NCBI GenBank assembly: GCA_963815935.1
Contig: CAWFIL010000002.1
Location: 248,001-312,000, forward strand
Length of the DNA: 64,000 nucleotides
Reading direction: 5' to 3'
Origin: JARIHD01 sp963815935
GTDB lineage: Bacteria; Patescibacteriota; Saccharimonadia; Saccharimonadales; UBA4665
Each line of letters opens with the position of its first letter. Positions within the stretch are counted from its first letter, which is position 1. A model generated the notes under the pieces. The model saw only the letters and a program-made list of their open reading frames with translations. It was not told where the DNA came from and made no database searches. A program made the position numbers and the translations under genes. Positions 50,450 to 59,883 of this stretch are shown here, piece after piece.

Positions 50450-50869
50450 ATGATTACGTATTACACCGATGGTAGTTGCGAGCCCAACCCGGGCACAGGC
50501 GGTTTTGCCGTCATTAAGGAAATGAAACCGTGTGTATTGGGCGGGGAACACGATACTACCAATATCCGTATGGAGGGCTTTGCTATTATTGCGGCGCTCA
50601 AAGATGCCAATGGTGCCGATTGCCAAATCTACACCGACAGCGAATTTTGGATTAATGTCATTACCAAGTGGTCTATCGCGTGGGAAGCCAAAGGATGGAA
50701 GAAGAGCGGGGGCGAGATCAAGAATCTGGATATCGTGAAAGAGGTCTGTCCATTGTACCGTGCGTCAAAGGCCAAGCTAATTTGGGTGCGTGGGCACAAT
50801 AACGACGAAGGTAATGAAATGGCCGACCACTGGGCCAACGAAGCCCGCAAACAACAGCTTCTAAAGTAA
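50450..50869 (+). CDS. rnhA: Ribonuclease H family protein
   Basis: A 139-aa RNase HI-type protein. Active-site acids are D7 in YYTDGSCEPNPG, E42 in RMEGFAI, D63 in IYTDSEFWIN and a final Asp in HNNDEGNEMADHWAN. It removes RNA from RNA-DNA hybrids. The start at 50450 puts the catalytic Asp at the usual place, with AGAAGGG upstream. Confidence 0.88.
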   Translation: MITYYTDGSCEPNPGTGGFAVIKEMKPCVLGGEHDTTNIRMEGFAIIAALKDANGADCQIYTDSEFWINVITKWSIAWEAKGWKKSGGEIKNLDIVKEVCPLYRASKAKLIWVRGHNNDEGNEMADHWANEARKQQLLK

Positions 50870-50921
50870 GCCACCTTTTTTACAGCAACATTCTCTGGCG
50901 TTTTGGGGTAGAATGGTGATT

Positions 50922-50987
50922 ATGTTTACAAAACTGGGTTGCCCGTACTTGGCGACCTGTAATTTTGAGGGTTACAACGAACGATGA
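50922..50987 (+). CDS. Short leader frame overlapping the DUF4868 gene start
   Basis: A 21-aa frame whose TGA stop overlaps the next ATG (ATGA). TAGAAT ends 7 nt before its ATG, so it would be leaderless and could deliver ribosomes to the next start by termination-reinitiation. No biased amino acid is evident apart from two Cys and two Tyr. Confidence 0.4.
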   Translation: MFTKLGCPYLATCNFEGYNER

Positions 50988-52075
50988 GCGAAGATGCCGC
51001 TTTAACCGAAACAGAAGTAAAAGAAGAAGTGGTGGATGAGCAAGCCGAGGAAGTAACGGCGCCAGTGCCCGCTGATACAACAACGGCTAAGACAGCAGCC
51101 GATGACGAGCCCTACACGCCCAGCGATGTCTTTGCCTGGGCAAATAACTTGTACCAGTACAAAGACCAGCTCAAGATTGAGCTTTTTCTGATTAACAAAA
51201 ATAACGTTATGTATAGTGCCAAGCTGGCTGACGAGCTCAGTAAGCAGTTGCAGCCACTGTTTATCACCAACATTCTCGACTACGTGCTTAACGGCGCGGC
51301 CGAGGGCTTAGTTGTACGTGGGTTCGAAGACGCCGAGGCCGAAGAGAACGTCCTGCAGCGCACTGCCTGGAAGAATGTCGACAAGCTCGTCGAGGTTATG
51401 CACTGGATTCGTACCCAGGAGCACGAAATCCAGCAGTTCGTCGAGGAAGAGCACGACATCAAGCGTATCAAGGCCGTCATGGCCCGCTGTAGCCACCCGG
51501 CTATGCCCGAACCATTCTACGTAATCAAGGCGCTACCGCGTGCCCAGATGATGAAGGGCGACGGTGCTTGGATGGTCAGCGGCAAGGTCTTTATGCCGTT
51601 CGAAGACGCCGTGGCGCTCAAGGTACCCGCCGATAACCAACTGCTGGTCGTTGGCCAAGACTTATTTGTCTTTAGTCAGCCCAAGCTGCGCACGCTCTTT
51701 GGCTATGATGTCAAAATGAATAGCATTGCCGAAAAGAAAGTCGCTGCTATCTTGGCCAAGTACGAACTGGCTTTTGCTGAGGGCGAGGATATGCAAACTA
51801 TGGTGAAGGGCAACAAACCACTCATCAACAAGCTGCAGAAGCTGGAACTATCGGACGATCTCAAAAAAGAAGATATCCTGGACCACGGCGACAGTCTGGG
51901 CGTCGACCTAATGACGGACGAGCGCGGCGCGATTATTATCGAGAACCCCAAAGACTTGGCTAAGTTTATCAACTTACTCAACGACGACTACATCGAATCG
52001 AATCTGACGGGCATCCGCTACGAAATTAAGGCTAAGCGGCCCATCAAGCCTACCTCGGACGAGGAAGAGCAATAG
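50984..52075 (+). CDS. DUF4868 (KwaB-like) protein
   Basis: A 363-aa soluble acidic protein. After an acidic disordered N terminus (about 1-45), the C-terminal region contains LLVVGQDLFVFSQPKLRTLF, a helical segment and the ending KDLAKFINLLNDDYIESNLTG. This matches the end of DUF4868, the KwaB subunit of the Kiwa anti-phage system. No KwaA-like four-helix membrane gene is adjacent; the next genes are an ABC exporter. It may be a stand-alone KwaB homologue. The assignment rests on pattern memory. Confidence 0.6.
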   Translation: MSEDAALTETEVKEEVVDEQAEEVTAPVPADTTTAKTAADDEPYTPSDVFAWANNLYQYKDQLKIELFLINKNNVMYSAKLADELSKQLQPLFITNILDYVLNGAAEGLVVRGFEDAEAEENVLQRTAWKNVDKLVEVMHWIRTQEHEIQQFVEEEHDIKRIKAVMARCSHPAMPEPFYVIKALPRAQMMKGDGAWMVSGKVFMPFEDAVALKVPADNQLLVVGQDLFVFSQPKLRTLFGYDVKMNSIAEKKVAAILAKYELAFAEGEDMQTMVKGNKPLINKLQKLELSDDLKKEDILDHGDSLGVDLMTDERGAIIIENPKDLAKFINLLNDDYIESNLTGIRYEIKAKRPIKPTSDEEEQ

Positions 52076-52111
52076 TATACAATAGGCATATACCGTAATT
52101 AGGGCTTTGCG

Positions 52112-53086
52112 ATGAGCGACGACGAGGCCATTGTCCTCAAGAATGTTTCTAAACTTTTTTCTTTCAAAACACACAAAGGTTTGAAGGGCTTTTTTAGTCC
52201 CGAGAAAAAGGAAGTTAAAGCTGTAAATCGGATAAGCCTGACCGTTAGACGTGGTGAGACGGTAGCCTTTATTGGCCCCAATGGTGCAGGGAAGAGTACG
52301 ACCATCAAGATGCTCAGCGGCATCCTGCAGCCAACACATGGCACGGTGCGGGTGTTGGGCTACACACCGCTCAAGCAGCGCCGCGAACTCGCGCTGCGGA
52401 TTGGCACGGTCTTTGGTCAGCGCTCGCAGCTGGTCTTTAATTTGCCGCTGACCGATAGTTTTGATTTGAGTGCGCAAATGTATCGTGTGCCCGCCGAGAT
52501 TGCCAAACAACGTATTGACCGGCTGGTGGAGCAGTTCGCGCTGGCCGAGTTTATTGATCAACCAGTACGCAAGCTATCGCTGGGGCAGCGGATGCGCGCC
52601 GAAGTAGCCAACGCTCTGATCCACAACCCGGATATTATCTTTTTGGACGAACCAACTATTGGCTTGGACATCGTGGCCAAGCGCGCCTTGCGCGAGACCA
52701 TTAAGCAGGTCAACAAAGAGCAGGGGACGACGGTATTTTTGACCAGTCATGACGTTGGTGACATCGAGGAAGTCTGTGGCCGCACGATGATCGTCAATCA
52801 CGGTCAGATCGTGTTAGATGCCAAAACGGCTGACCTAAAGCGCAACTATCTGCATACCAAAAAAGTTGCTGTCGTCGTCGAAGGCGAGACACCCATCGAA
52901 CTTGCGGTGCATGGTCAGGCGGCCACGCTCGACCAAGGTCGGCTTGTTTTTGACGTTGACACTACCAAAGTACCGCTGAAGGTCTTTTTGCAGTCCTTGC
53001 TCGGCGCGGTAGACATTGCCGACCTTACTATCGAAGACACGCCGCTCGAAGACATCATTCACGAGCTCTACACCAAGGAGAAGTAA
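52112..53086 (+). CDS. ABC-2 exporter ATP-binding protein
   Basis: A 324-aa ATPase with Walker A IGPNGAGKSTTIKM, Q-loop FGQRSQLVFN, signature LSLGQRMRAEV, Walker B IIFLDEPTIGLD and H-loop TSHD. The C-terminal 70 residues form the extra domain typical of drug/polysaccharide exporters. It is followed by two ABC-2 permeases in a tightly coupled operon (1-nt and 8-nt overlaps). Confidence 0.92.
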   Translation: MSDDEAIVLKNVSKLFSFKTHKGLKGFFSPEKKEVKAVNRISLTVRRGETVAFIGPNGAGKSTTIKMLSGILQPTHGTVRVLGYTPLKQRRELALRIGTVFGQRSQLVFNLPLTDSFDLSAQMYRVPAEIAKQRIDRLVEQFALAEFIDQPVRKLSLGQRMRAEVANALIHNPDIIFLDEPTIGLDIVAKRALRETIKQVNKEQGTTVFLTSHDVGDIEEVCGRTMIVNHGQIVLDAKTADLKRNYLHTKKVAVVVEGETPIELAVHGQAATLDQGRLVFDVDTTKVPLKVFLQSLLGAVDIADLTIEDTPLEDIIHELYTKEK

Positions 53087-53889
53087 TGGACAGTCTGCGC
53101 CCGTACCTGCATATAATCCGGACTGCTGCCCGTGAAGATAGCGCCAATACCAAACGTTTGGTTGGCGGTATTTTGGTGTCGGTCGTCCGCGTCGGTTTAA
53201 TAGCTGCGGTGTATAAGGTTGCCTACCAGCATTATGGTGGCCGTCCGGGTCTGTCATACGAAAACACGGTGTGGAGCATCGCGATTTACTTTGCTTTTAT
53301 TCTGAATCTGGGGTTGCGCAACGTGTTCAAAGTGGTCGAGCGCCAGGTCAAAACTGGTGCGGTTGAAGTCGGTGTCATTAAGCCGATCGACTGGCGTTTG
53401 GCCCGGGTCTGCGAACTAATCGGCAAGAACGGCATTGAGTTTCTGTTACAGCTGATAGTGCTGCCAGCCTTCCTGCTGCTGGTCGTCGGCCCACCAGACG
53501 TATCGTATCTTTCGGCTGCCAGTTTGGCGGCATTTGGCTTTTTGACACTGCTAGCGATGGTGGCCGCGGCGTCCATGTTCCTGACGGTTGGCCTAACGGC
53601 TTTTTGGCTGAACGACGCGCAGTCGGTGTTCCGCTTGCTCGACAAAATTGTGGTGGTTTTTGGTGGAGCATTTGTGCCGATTGCGTTATTGCCGCATACT
53701 GTCCAGCTATTTGTGCGCTATTCACCATTTGGCGTGTATGCCGCCCCAACCCAACTGTTCAATCCAGCGCTTACGCGGGCTATGCTGCCAATGATCATAT
53801 CGGCGGTTATCTGGTCGATAGTGTTAGTAGGGCTGTGCAATCTGGTGTGGAAGCGCGCCATGGTTAGAATCGAGGTCAACGGTGGCTAA
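53086..53889 (+). CDS. ABC-2 permease, DUF990-type, first subunit
   Basis: A 267-aa protein with six hydrophobic helices. VERQVKTGAVEVGVIKPIDWRLARV after helix 2 is the characteristic loop of this permease group. It probably forms a heterodimer with the next protein to export a hydrophobic compound. Start overlaps the ATPase stop by one base. Confidence 0.85.
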   Translation: MDSLRPYLHIIRTAAREDSANTKRLVGGILVSVVRVGLIAAVYKVAYQHYGGRPGLSYENTVWSIAIYFAFILNLGLRNVFKVVERQVKTGAVEVGVIKPIDWRLARVCELIGKNGIEFLLQLIVLPAFLLLVVGPPDVSYLSAASLAAFGFLTLLAMVAAASMFLTVGLTAFWLNDAQSVFRLLDKIVVVFGGAFVPIALLPHTVQLFVRYSPFGVYAAPTQLFNPALTRAMLPMIISAVIWSIVLVGLCNLVWKRAMVRIEVNGG

Positions 53890-54697
53890 GTCCTGGGATA
53901 ATTTCCGGCACGATCTGAGGGTCTATCGTAAAAGTCTTGGCGTCCAGTTGCGGGCGGCCGCCGCTTTGCGCGGTGCGTTTGTGATGCAGATAGTGGGTAT
54001 GGTTCTAAACAACGCCGGCTTTATCGTCGCGTGGTCATTCTTTTTTGACAAGTTCGGTACCATTAATGGCTGGTCAGTTCATGAGCTGATAGGCTTAAAT
54101 GGCATTATGATGTTGGTCTTCGGGCTTATGATGTTTGCTAGCGCCGGGCTACTAGATTTACCAACACACGTGGACCAAGGGTCGTTTGATTCGTTCCTGG
54201 TTCGCCCCAGTTCGTTATTGGGGCAGCTGGCAAGCAGTAATATCGACGTAACAAATATTGGCGACATTAGCATGGGCGCTGTTCTGACTGCCTGGTATAT
54301 CGCGGCTAGCCATATTGGTCTGGTGGCTACAGCTACGTTTATCCTTATGTTCATTATCGGCTGTGTCGTGTTTTGGTCCTGTGCAATTCTACTACCAAAT
54401 GTACTGGCATTTTACATGTTTGATAGCGAGCGTTTGGTGCGCTACGTTGCGTACATCTTTATGGACGGCGGGCTGTACCCGACGGGTATTCTGCGCGGCG
54501 TGCTACGCTTGGTGTTGCTGACGGTGGTGCCCTCGCTATTTATCGGGGCTGTCCAGGTTGACATGATCAAACAGTTCAATCTGCGCATGGTCGGTCTAGG
54601 TGCACTGGTAGCGACCCTATGGCTCTTGTTTGTCTTGTGGCTGTTTAGGCGGGCCGTACGGCGCTACGAGAGTGCCAACCTCATCGGTGCCCGTTAG
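53882..54697 (+). CDS. ABC-2 permease, DUF990-type, second subunit
   Basis: A 271-aa six-helix protein. DLPTHVDQGSFDSFLVRPSS is the matching loop (V-x-x-G-x-x-D-x-x-L-x-R-P) of the partner subunit. GTG start overlapping the previous stop by 8 nt. Converges on the LigT gene. Confidence 0.85.
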   Translation: MAKSWDNFRHDLRVYRKSLGVQLRAAAALRGAFVMQIVGMVLNNAGFIVAWSFFFDKFGTINGWSVHELIGLNGIMMLVFGLMMFASAGLLDLPTHVDQGSFDSFLVRPSSLLGQLASSNIDVTNIGDISMGAVLTAWYIAASHIGLVATATFILMFIIGCVVFWSCAILLPNVLAFYMFDSERLVRYVAYIFMDGGLYPTGILRGVLRLVLLTVVPSLFIGAVQVDMIKQFNLRMVGLGALVATLWLLFVLWLFRRAVRRYESANLIGAR

Positions 54698-54701
54698 AGA
54701 T

Positions 54702-55229
54702 TTAGATTCGCTTGGCTTTGTACTGACGGGGCTTGGTCCATTCGAAGAGGGTAAGGTGGGTAGCCTTGAAGCTGGTCGGCAGAAGCTCCTGCGCAGCTTG
54801 TTCGTAGGTGGCGATGAGTTTGGCGGGTAGTGTTTTGCCGCGGATCGCCTGCACGAGCGTGATATGTGGGGTGAATCTGGGATCGGGAAAATAAGTGACG
54901 TCCGTTTCAAACGGCAGTACTTCGACGAGTTGTTTTTGCAATGTATGCAGCGCTTTGCTCTCGGCCCGAATGGCCACGGCACGGTCGCCAAAGTTGATCG
55001 TTCCGGTCAGTCGTATCTCGAGCGGCAGTACCCACTGAGCTGCCGCTTTAACATGCATGGCTAGGTTAGTTGGCTCGATCTCACCGACGGCGGGTGGTGG
55101 TAGGAGTGTGATGTGTGGTTCTAGTGGCTCGGTGCTGTCGATTGGCTCGAAGAGTTTGGTTTGTAGCTCGGTGACTTGTTTACGGAGCTGGGGCGGAAGC
55201 TGCAGACCGATGTAGTAGTGGTACTTCAT
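54702..55229 (-). CDS. 2'-5' RNA ligase family protein (LigT/ThpR, 2H phosphoesterase)
   Basis: A 175-aa protein with two H-x-T motifs, EPHITLL (H39) and TPHITLV (second half), the catalytic pair of 2H phosphoesterases. Members open 2',3'-cyclic phosphates or ligate RNA ends, the end type left by hammerhead cleavage, though no link is shown. TATACT ends 6 nt before ATG: leaderless. Confidence 0.85.
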   Translation of the reverse strand: MKYHYYIGLQLPPQLRKQVTELQTKLFEPIDSTEPLEPHITLLPPPAVGEIEPTNLAMHVKAAAQWVLPLEIRLTGTINFGDRAVAIRAESKALHTLQKQLVEVLPFETDVTYFPDPRFTPHITLVQAIRGKTLPAKLIATYEQAAQELLPTSFKATHLTLFEWTKPRQYKAKRI

Positions 55230-55353
55230 AGCTCCAGTATAAACCCGGATGACTTTAGCTTTCTGTAAAACACGTCACACAGTAGAATAAGAGTAGTATT
55301 GCCAGTAGAACTTGCTACAATTACGCGGCAGACACTGGAGGATGAGGGGACAC

Positions 55354-56940
55354 ATGACGCAAGAAGACGCGTTAGCCATATTAGAATCGGGTAAGTCGGT
55401 GCTACTGACTGGTGCCGCTGGTGTGGGCAAAACGTATGTGCTCAACCAGTTTATTCGTCGTGCCAAAAAGCAAGGGAAGAGTATCGCCGTAACTGCCACC
55501 ACTGGGTTGGCTGCCACGCACCTGAACGGGACGACTATCCACGCTTGGTCTGGTATTGGCGTCAGTAGCGAATTTGACCGTCATGCCGCCAGTAAGATGG
55601 GCAAACAGCGCCAGGAACTTATCAAGAAAGCAGATATCCTGATAATTGACGAAATCAGTATGCTGCATGACTATCGTCTGGATATGGTTGACCAAGTACT
55701 GCGGTATATCCGTGATAGTGTAGAGCCGTTTGGCGGCATGCAGGTCATTTTGTGTGGTGACTTTTTCCAATTGCCGCCCGTCAATCGCAGCGGCGACCGG
55801 ATGGGTAGCTTTGTCACGAATTCGAAAGTTTGGCGACAAAATGTGTTCACAGTTTGCTACCTGCAAACACAATTTCGACAGAGAGACGACGAGCTGTATA
55901 CCGCAATTTTGAACGGTATCAGGGCCGGGGTCTTAACCCGTAGCCAGCTTGACGCCCTGCAAGAGAGGGCTGGCGGCATTGACGATCCATTCACGCCTCG
56001 GACGCGACTGCTGACCGTAAACGTCGATGTCGATGGGGTCAATCACGAGCAGCTCGACCAGCTGGACGGGGAAGAACATGAATACGAAATGGAAACGCAT
56101 GGTGCCAAACAATATGTGGAAACATTGCAGCGCTCGTGCCTGGCACCGCAAACATTGCGTCTGAAGTTAGGCGCGCAAGTCATGTGCATCAAGAATGCTA
56201 CTGACCGCAAATACGTGAACGGGAGTCTGGGCAAAGTAGTAGGCTTTGAAAAACTAACCGACTACCCAATCGTGGAGCTAACCAACGGTCGTGAAATTAC
56301 GGTTCGCATGGATAGCTGGGAGCTGATGGACGGTGAAAAGCGCCGAGCCAGCATTTCGCAGCTGCCGCTCCGTTTGGCCTGGGCGATTACGGTCCACAAA
56401 AGTCAGGGTATGACCTTGGATGCTGCGCGCATCGATCTTAGCCGGGCCTTTGTAGAGGGTATGGGTTACGTGGCATTATCCCGCGTGCGCAGCCTGAAGT
56501 ATCTGATTTTAGATGGGCTGAATGGTATGGCGCTGCGCGTGAGCCCGCTTGCAAAACAGATCGATCTGGAGCTACGTGATAAAAGTCAGCAGGCTCTTAG
56601 TGAGCACCTCGAGTACATCAAGGGCTGGAATGAGCGCGAGGCGAGCGGTGAAAATGAGCGCGAGATGGACGAAAAAGCCAAGGCCGGTATATTGAGTGCT
56701 GATCCCGATCTATTCGAGGCCCTTAAGGCCTGGCGTAGCCAGCTGGCCAGCGCCAATACGGTACCGCCGTATGTGATTGCCCATGACAAAGCGCTTAGCG
56801 CTGTGGCCGCTATGAAGCCACAGAATGACAAAGAGCTCCTGGACGTGCCAGGTTTTGGCAGCGCCAAGGTCGAAAAGTATGGCGCGGATATTTACGCCAT
56901 TGTCCAGCAACACGTCGACGCTGGTCCCGCGGAGGGGTAG
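55354..56940 (+). CDS. PIF1-like helicase with C-terminal HRDC domain
   Basis: A 528-aa SF1B helicase. Walker A is LTGAAGVGKTYVLNQF, followed by TATTGLAATHLNGTTIHAWSG (Ia), IIDEISML (II), CGDFFQLPPV (III), YLQTQFRQ (IV), AITVHKSQGMTLDAA (V) and VALSRVRS (VI). The last 80 residues (NDKELLDVPGFGSAKVEKYG) form an HRDC domain. It probably unwinds G-quadruplexes or forks. The ATG at 55354 is 8 nt after a GGAGGATGAGGGG tract. Confidence 0.9.
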   Translation: MTQEDALAILESGKSVLLTGAAGVGKTYVLNQFIRRAKKQGKSIAVTATTGLAATHLNGTTIHAWSGIGVSSEFDRHAASKMGKQRQELIKKADILIIDEISMLHDYRLDMVDQVLRYIRDSVEPFGGMQVILCGDFFQLPPVNRSGDRMGSFVTNSKVWRQNVFTVCYLQTQFRQRDDELYTAILNGIRAGVLTRSQLDALQERAGGIDDPFTPRTRLLTVNVDVDGVNHEQLDQLDGEEHEYEMETHGAKQYVETLQRSCLAPQTLRLKLGAQVMCIKNATDRKYVNGSLGKVVGFEKLTDYPIVELTNGREITVRMDSWELMDGEKRRASISQLPLRLAWAITVHKSQGMTLDAARIDLSRAFVEGMGYVALSRVRSLKYLILDGLNGMALRVSPLAKQIDLELRDKSQQALSEHLEYIKGWNEREASGENEREMDEKAKAGILSADPDLFEALKAWRSQLASANTVPPYVIAHDKALSAVAAMKPQNDKELLDVPGFGSAKVEKYGADIYAIVQQHVDAGPAEG

Positions 56941-57602
56941 TGGCAAAACCGCAAATGCGGTATACTATAGCCCAGATGAAAGCAGTGGTTACGGTGATCA
57001 AAAACCAGATCCGGGCTGTGATGCATGGTATAGCAAAGATGCTCAACTCCATCACGGGAGGGAGGGCTACGCCCAATGCTGTAACGATATTCGGCACTCT
57101 AATGCACGTGCCAATCGCGTTCCTGATTGCCACCGATCACTTTTTGTGGGCGGCATTGTTGCTGCTTGTGTTTGGCCTATTCGATACGCTTGACGGCGAG
57201 TTAGCTCGCCTCCAAAATCGATCTAGCGTACGCGGCATGCTGCTCGATGCATCAACCGACCGTATCAAGGAGGCTATGTTGTACACCGGCGTAGCATATG
57301 TGTTGGCTGGCGGCTCCCATCCGCAACTGGCAGCCCTGGCTGCGGGTGCTGCGGGTGCCTCGGTGTCGGTTAGCTATGTCAAGGCTAAGGGCGAAGCCGC
57401 CGTGGCAAGCTCTGGCAAGGAAATACCACACCATGTGCTTAATCGTATGTTCTCCGACGGTGTGCTTACGTTCGAAATCCGTATGTTTGTGCTGCTCGTT
57501 GGTCTGGTAACGGGCTATCTGGCGGTAGCAACGGCAGTAGTGGCTGTTGGGGCCAGCTTTACTGTGCTCCAGCGTCTGGTTCGGATAAGTAACAAACTTT
57601 AA
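56940..57602 (+). CDS. CDP-alcohol phosphatidyltransferase
   Basis: A 220-aa membrane enzyme with the signature D-x2-D-G-x2-A-R-x8-G-x3-D-x3-D (FDTLDGELARLQNRSS then GMLLDASTD). It joins a CDP-lipid to an alcohol such as inositol phosphate or glycerol phosphate. GTG at 56940 overlaps the helicase stop by one base. An ATG at 56976, 9 nt after TATACT, is an equally reasonable leaderless start. It precedes a PHP protein and a CarS-like protein, suggesting a lipid operon. Confidence 0.88.
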   Translation: MAKPQMRYTIAQMKAVVTVIKNQIRAVMHGIAKMLNSITGGRATPNAVTIFGTLMHVPIAFLIATDHFLWAALLLLVFGLFDTLDGELARLQNRSSVRGMLLDASTDRIKEAMLYTGVAYVLAGGSHPQLAALAAGAAGASVSVSYVKAKGEAAVASSGKEIPHHVLNRMFSDGVLTFEIRMFVLLVGLVTGYLAVATAVVAVGASFTVLQRLVRISNKL

Positions 57603-57606
57603 GTCT

Positions 57607-58278
57607 ATGGCAGGCAGGGTGATGCTCTATAACGTTGACCTCCATACTCATTCCACGGCTTCCCCGGACGGTTCACTAACCGCGACTCACTATGCTCAGG
57701 CTTTAGGGCAGCGCAAGCTACAGTGCATCGCGGTCACCGATCACAATACGGTGGATATGGCGTTGCGCTTACACGAGCGCTTTGGGGATGCAATTATCGT
57801 TGGCGAAGAAATTACTACGCAAGAAGGTGAAATAATTGGGCTATATTTGCATGAGACTGTGCGCCCAATGCTAGCGCTCGAAGAAGCGATTGCTGCCATT
57901 AAACGGCAGGGCGGTTTGGTCTACATTCCACACCCATTTGAGACGGTGCGTAAAGGCATCACAGAGGTTGCATTAGATCGTATTGCTAAGGATGTCGACA
58001 TAATTGAGGTGCATAACGGCCGCGCCGTATTCCAAAATCGTAGCCGGGACGCGGCAGTGTGGTCGGCCGCACATGCCATCCCTGGTGCGGCAGGCAGTGA
58101 CAGCCATGGCGTGGCTGGCTGGTGCCGGACCTACAATCAGTTACGGGCAATGCCCGCAAGAGATACATTGGTTGATCTACTCGCTGGGGCTGGATATAAA
58201 CATGCTTCACCAGGTGTGCGAGGTGTGCTGTACCCCAAATTTAACCGTGTCCGCAAGAATTGGAGGCGTCGTGCTTGA
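57607..58278 (+). CDS. PHP-domain metal-dependent phosphoesterase
   Basis: A 223-aa protein with VDLHTHSTASPDG (first metal His pair), VTDHNTVD, EEITTQEG, YIPHPFE and a late GSDSHG, the PHP metal ligands in order. PHP enzymes hydrolyse phosphoesters of nucleotides or sugars. It ends inside the start of the next gene (8-nt overlap). Confidence 0.87.
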   Translation: MAGRVMLYNVDLHTHSTASPDGSLTATHYAQALGQRKLQCIAVTDHNTVDMALRLHERFGDAIIVGEEITTQEGEIIGLYLHETVRPMLALEEAIAAIKRQGGLVYIPHPFETVRKGITEVALDRIAKDVDIIEVHNGRAVFQNRSRDAAVWSAAHAIPGAAGSDSHGVAGWCRTYNQLRAMPARDTLVDLLAGAGYKHASPGVRGVLYPKFNRVRKNWRRRA

Positions 58279-58828
58279 GACTGTACTATTCGCGCTATGG
58301 TTCTTTTTGCCGGCAGGCACTGCCAACATGGCCCCGGTGCCCACTGCAAAGGTGCCAGGGCTAAGACGCCTAAATGCACCGTTGGACTTTGGTGCGACAT
58401 GGCGGGGTAGGCGTGTATTTGGTGCCCACAAAACGTGGCGCGGTTTGGTAGCCGGAATTATCGCCGCTGTTGCAACCTTGGGGTTGCAACAATACTTAGT
58501 GCGTACGTATGGATGGTTTGGATCTGCGGCTGGCGATGCGGGCTATCTGGCGCTGCCTACGGTGTGGCTGGGTGTTCTGTTTGCTCTTGGTGCTCTTGGG
58601 GGCGATGCGGTCAAGAGTTTCTTTAAGCGTCGTCGCAATATCGCACCCGGACAGGTGTGGCTACCGTATGATCTGATTGATCACATCGTCGGTGCTGCAA
58701 TCGTTGCAGCACCATTTGTGCTATTTGAGTGGTGGGTGTACCCGGTGGTTGTGTTTATTTGGTTATTTGCCAACCTGGCCGTGAGCTACTCCGGTTACCT
58801 GTTACATCTCAAAGAGAGCCCGCTTTAG
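58271..58828 (+). CDS. CDP-archaeol synthase (CarS)-like integral membrane protein
   Basis: A 185-aa protein with four or five helices and the DUF46 pattern: LDFGATWRGRRVFGAHKTWRGL, GALGGDAVKSFFKRR and VWLPYDLIDHIVGA. The family, related to CdsA, activates lipids with CTP in archaea and in some bacteria. GTG at 58271 has GGAGG four nt upstream. Co-occurrence with the CDP-alcohol phosphatidyltransferase suggests a shared lipid pathway. Confidence 0.8.
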   Translation: MLETVLFALWFFLPAGTANMAPVPTAKVPGLRRLNAPLDFGATWRGRRVFGAHKTWRGLVAGIIAAVATLGLQQYLVRTYGWFGSAAGDAGYLALPTVWLGVLFALGALGGDAVKSFFKRRRNIAPGQVWLPYDLIDHIVGAAIVAAPFVLFEWWVYPVVVFIWLFANLAVSYSGYLLHLKESPL

Positions 58829-59775
58829 CGGGCCGTGGCCCGTTCGCGGATGGCATACGCCAAGTTGGTACGTCCAGCTTTGAGGTGCCGGTCAACGGCA
58901 CTGCGTAGGGTCTCGCCGCTGCCAACAAATTGCTGTTTAGATATGTCGTACAAGAAGAAGGTATCATCCTCGTTGTATGTTTCTAGGAAGTGTTGTGTAA
59001 AGGCCCCCGGGCTGAGTGCCTGTACGCGGTAAGCCAGTAGCACGACCGAATCATATTCTTTGCGGGCGGTCTGCGTGATACGCAAGGGACGTGCTAGTTC
59101 CAGGGAGCGTTGAAACTCGTTGGCAATGCGCAGAAATTGATGCGAGATGCTTAGCAGCGTATCGAGAGCATCGTCCATGACTTCAATGTCATGCATTTCG
59201 GTGGCGTCGAGGTGCTTGACCTGAATATTACGCCCTGCCAAAAATTGGCATACTTGGCGCCACTCGCTGCCAACCTGTTCTTCTAGGACAACCTTGGATT
59301 GCAGCCCTTGTGAAGCCCACGATGCGCTATGGTCATAGTCGACTACTAGCGCTTCGGAAGGCAACTGTTCGACCATTGCTCGTGTGATCTTTTTGCCCGG
59401 ATTGATAGTCATGTACATGGTGTAGCAGTGGGCGGGTATGGTCTCGCAAGAGGTTGCATCCAAAAAGTAAACGTCGGCTTCTGGGTCATCGAGTGGATTC
59501 TTGTGCGAGAATCGCAGGTGCTGCATGTGGGTAATGGTGTGTGTATATTTGAGTATTTTGTCGGCGTTGAGCGTGCTAGCGCGCTGGCGCTGAATGGTGC
59601 GGGTTAGCTTGAGCCACTGTTTACGTGCAGCGGCTAGCATTGCCACGGGCTGCTCACAGACCACGACGGCTTTGCCAAGGTGCTGGCGGGTATGCAGATG
59701 GCGCATGATGTCGGCAGCAATACTGTCGGTTCCGCGGGCGGATTGTGTGCGTAGTTCAAAATAACATTTAGCCAT
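58825..59775 (-). CDS. Soluble protein of unknown function
   Basis: A 316-aa protein, mostly alpha/beta with Rossmann-like beginnings (GKAVVVCEQPVAMLAAARKQW). The C-terminal FFLYDISKQQFVGSGETLR segment is distinctive. Arg/His/Gln-rich. AAGGACCT precedes the ATG on the minus strand. No family recognised. It overlaps the CarS-like gene end by 4 nt. Confidence 0.55.
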   Translation of the reverse strand: MAKCYFELRTQSARGTDSIAADIMRHLHTRQHLGKAVVVCEQPVAMLAAARKQWLKLTRTIQRQRASTLNADKILKYTHTITHMQHLRFSHKNPLDDPEADVYFLDATSCETIPAHCYTMYMTINPGKKITRAMVEQLPSEALVVDYDHSASWASQGLQSKVVLEEQVGSEWRQVCQFLAGRNIQVKHLDATEMHDIEVMDDALDTLLSISHQFLRIANEFQRSLELARPLRITQTARKEYDSVVLLAYRVQALSPGAFTQHFLETYNEDDTFFLYDISKQQFVGSGETLRSAVDRHLKAGRTNLAYAIRERATAR

Positions 59776-59883
59776 AGGTCCTTATGCTCCGTTTAGATGT
59801 AGACGCGCGAATGATAGCATAGGTTACCTCGAAGTAAAATTGTCGCCTAGTATTTTGCCACAGAGCATTGCATACTGAGTGTT

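Noticed and set aside
54702..55229. LigT protein as a partner that processes hammerhead ends
   Set aside because: The biochemistry fits 2',3'-cyclic phosphates, but the gene is 13.5 kb away and nothing in the sequence links them.
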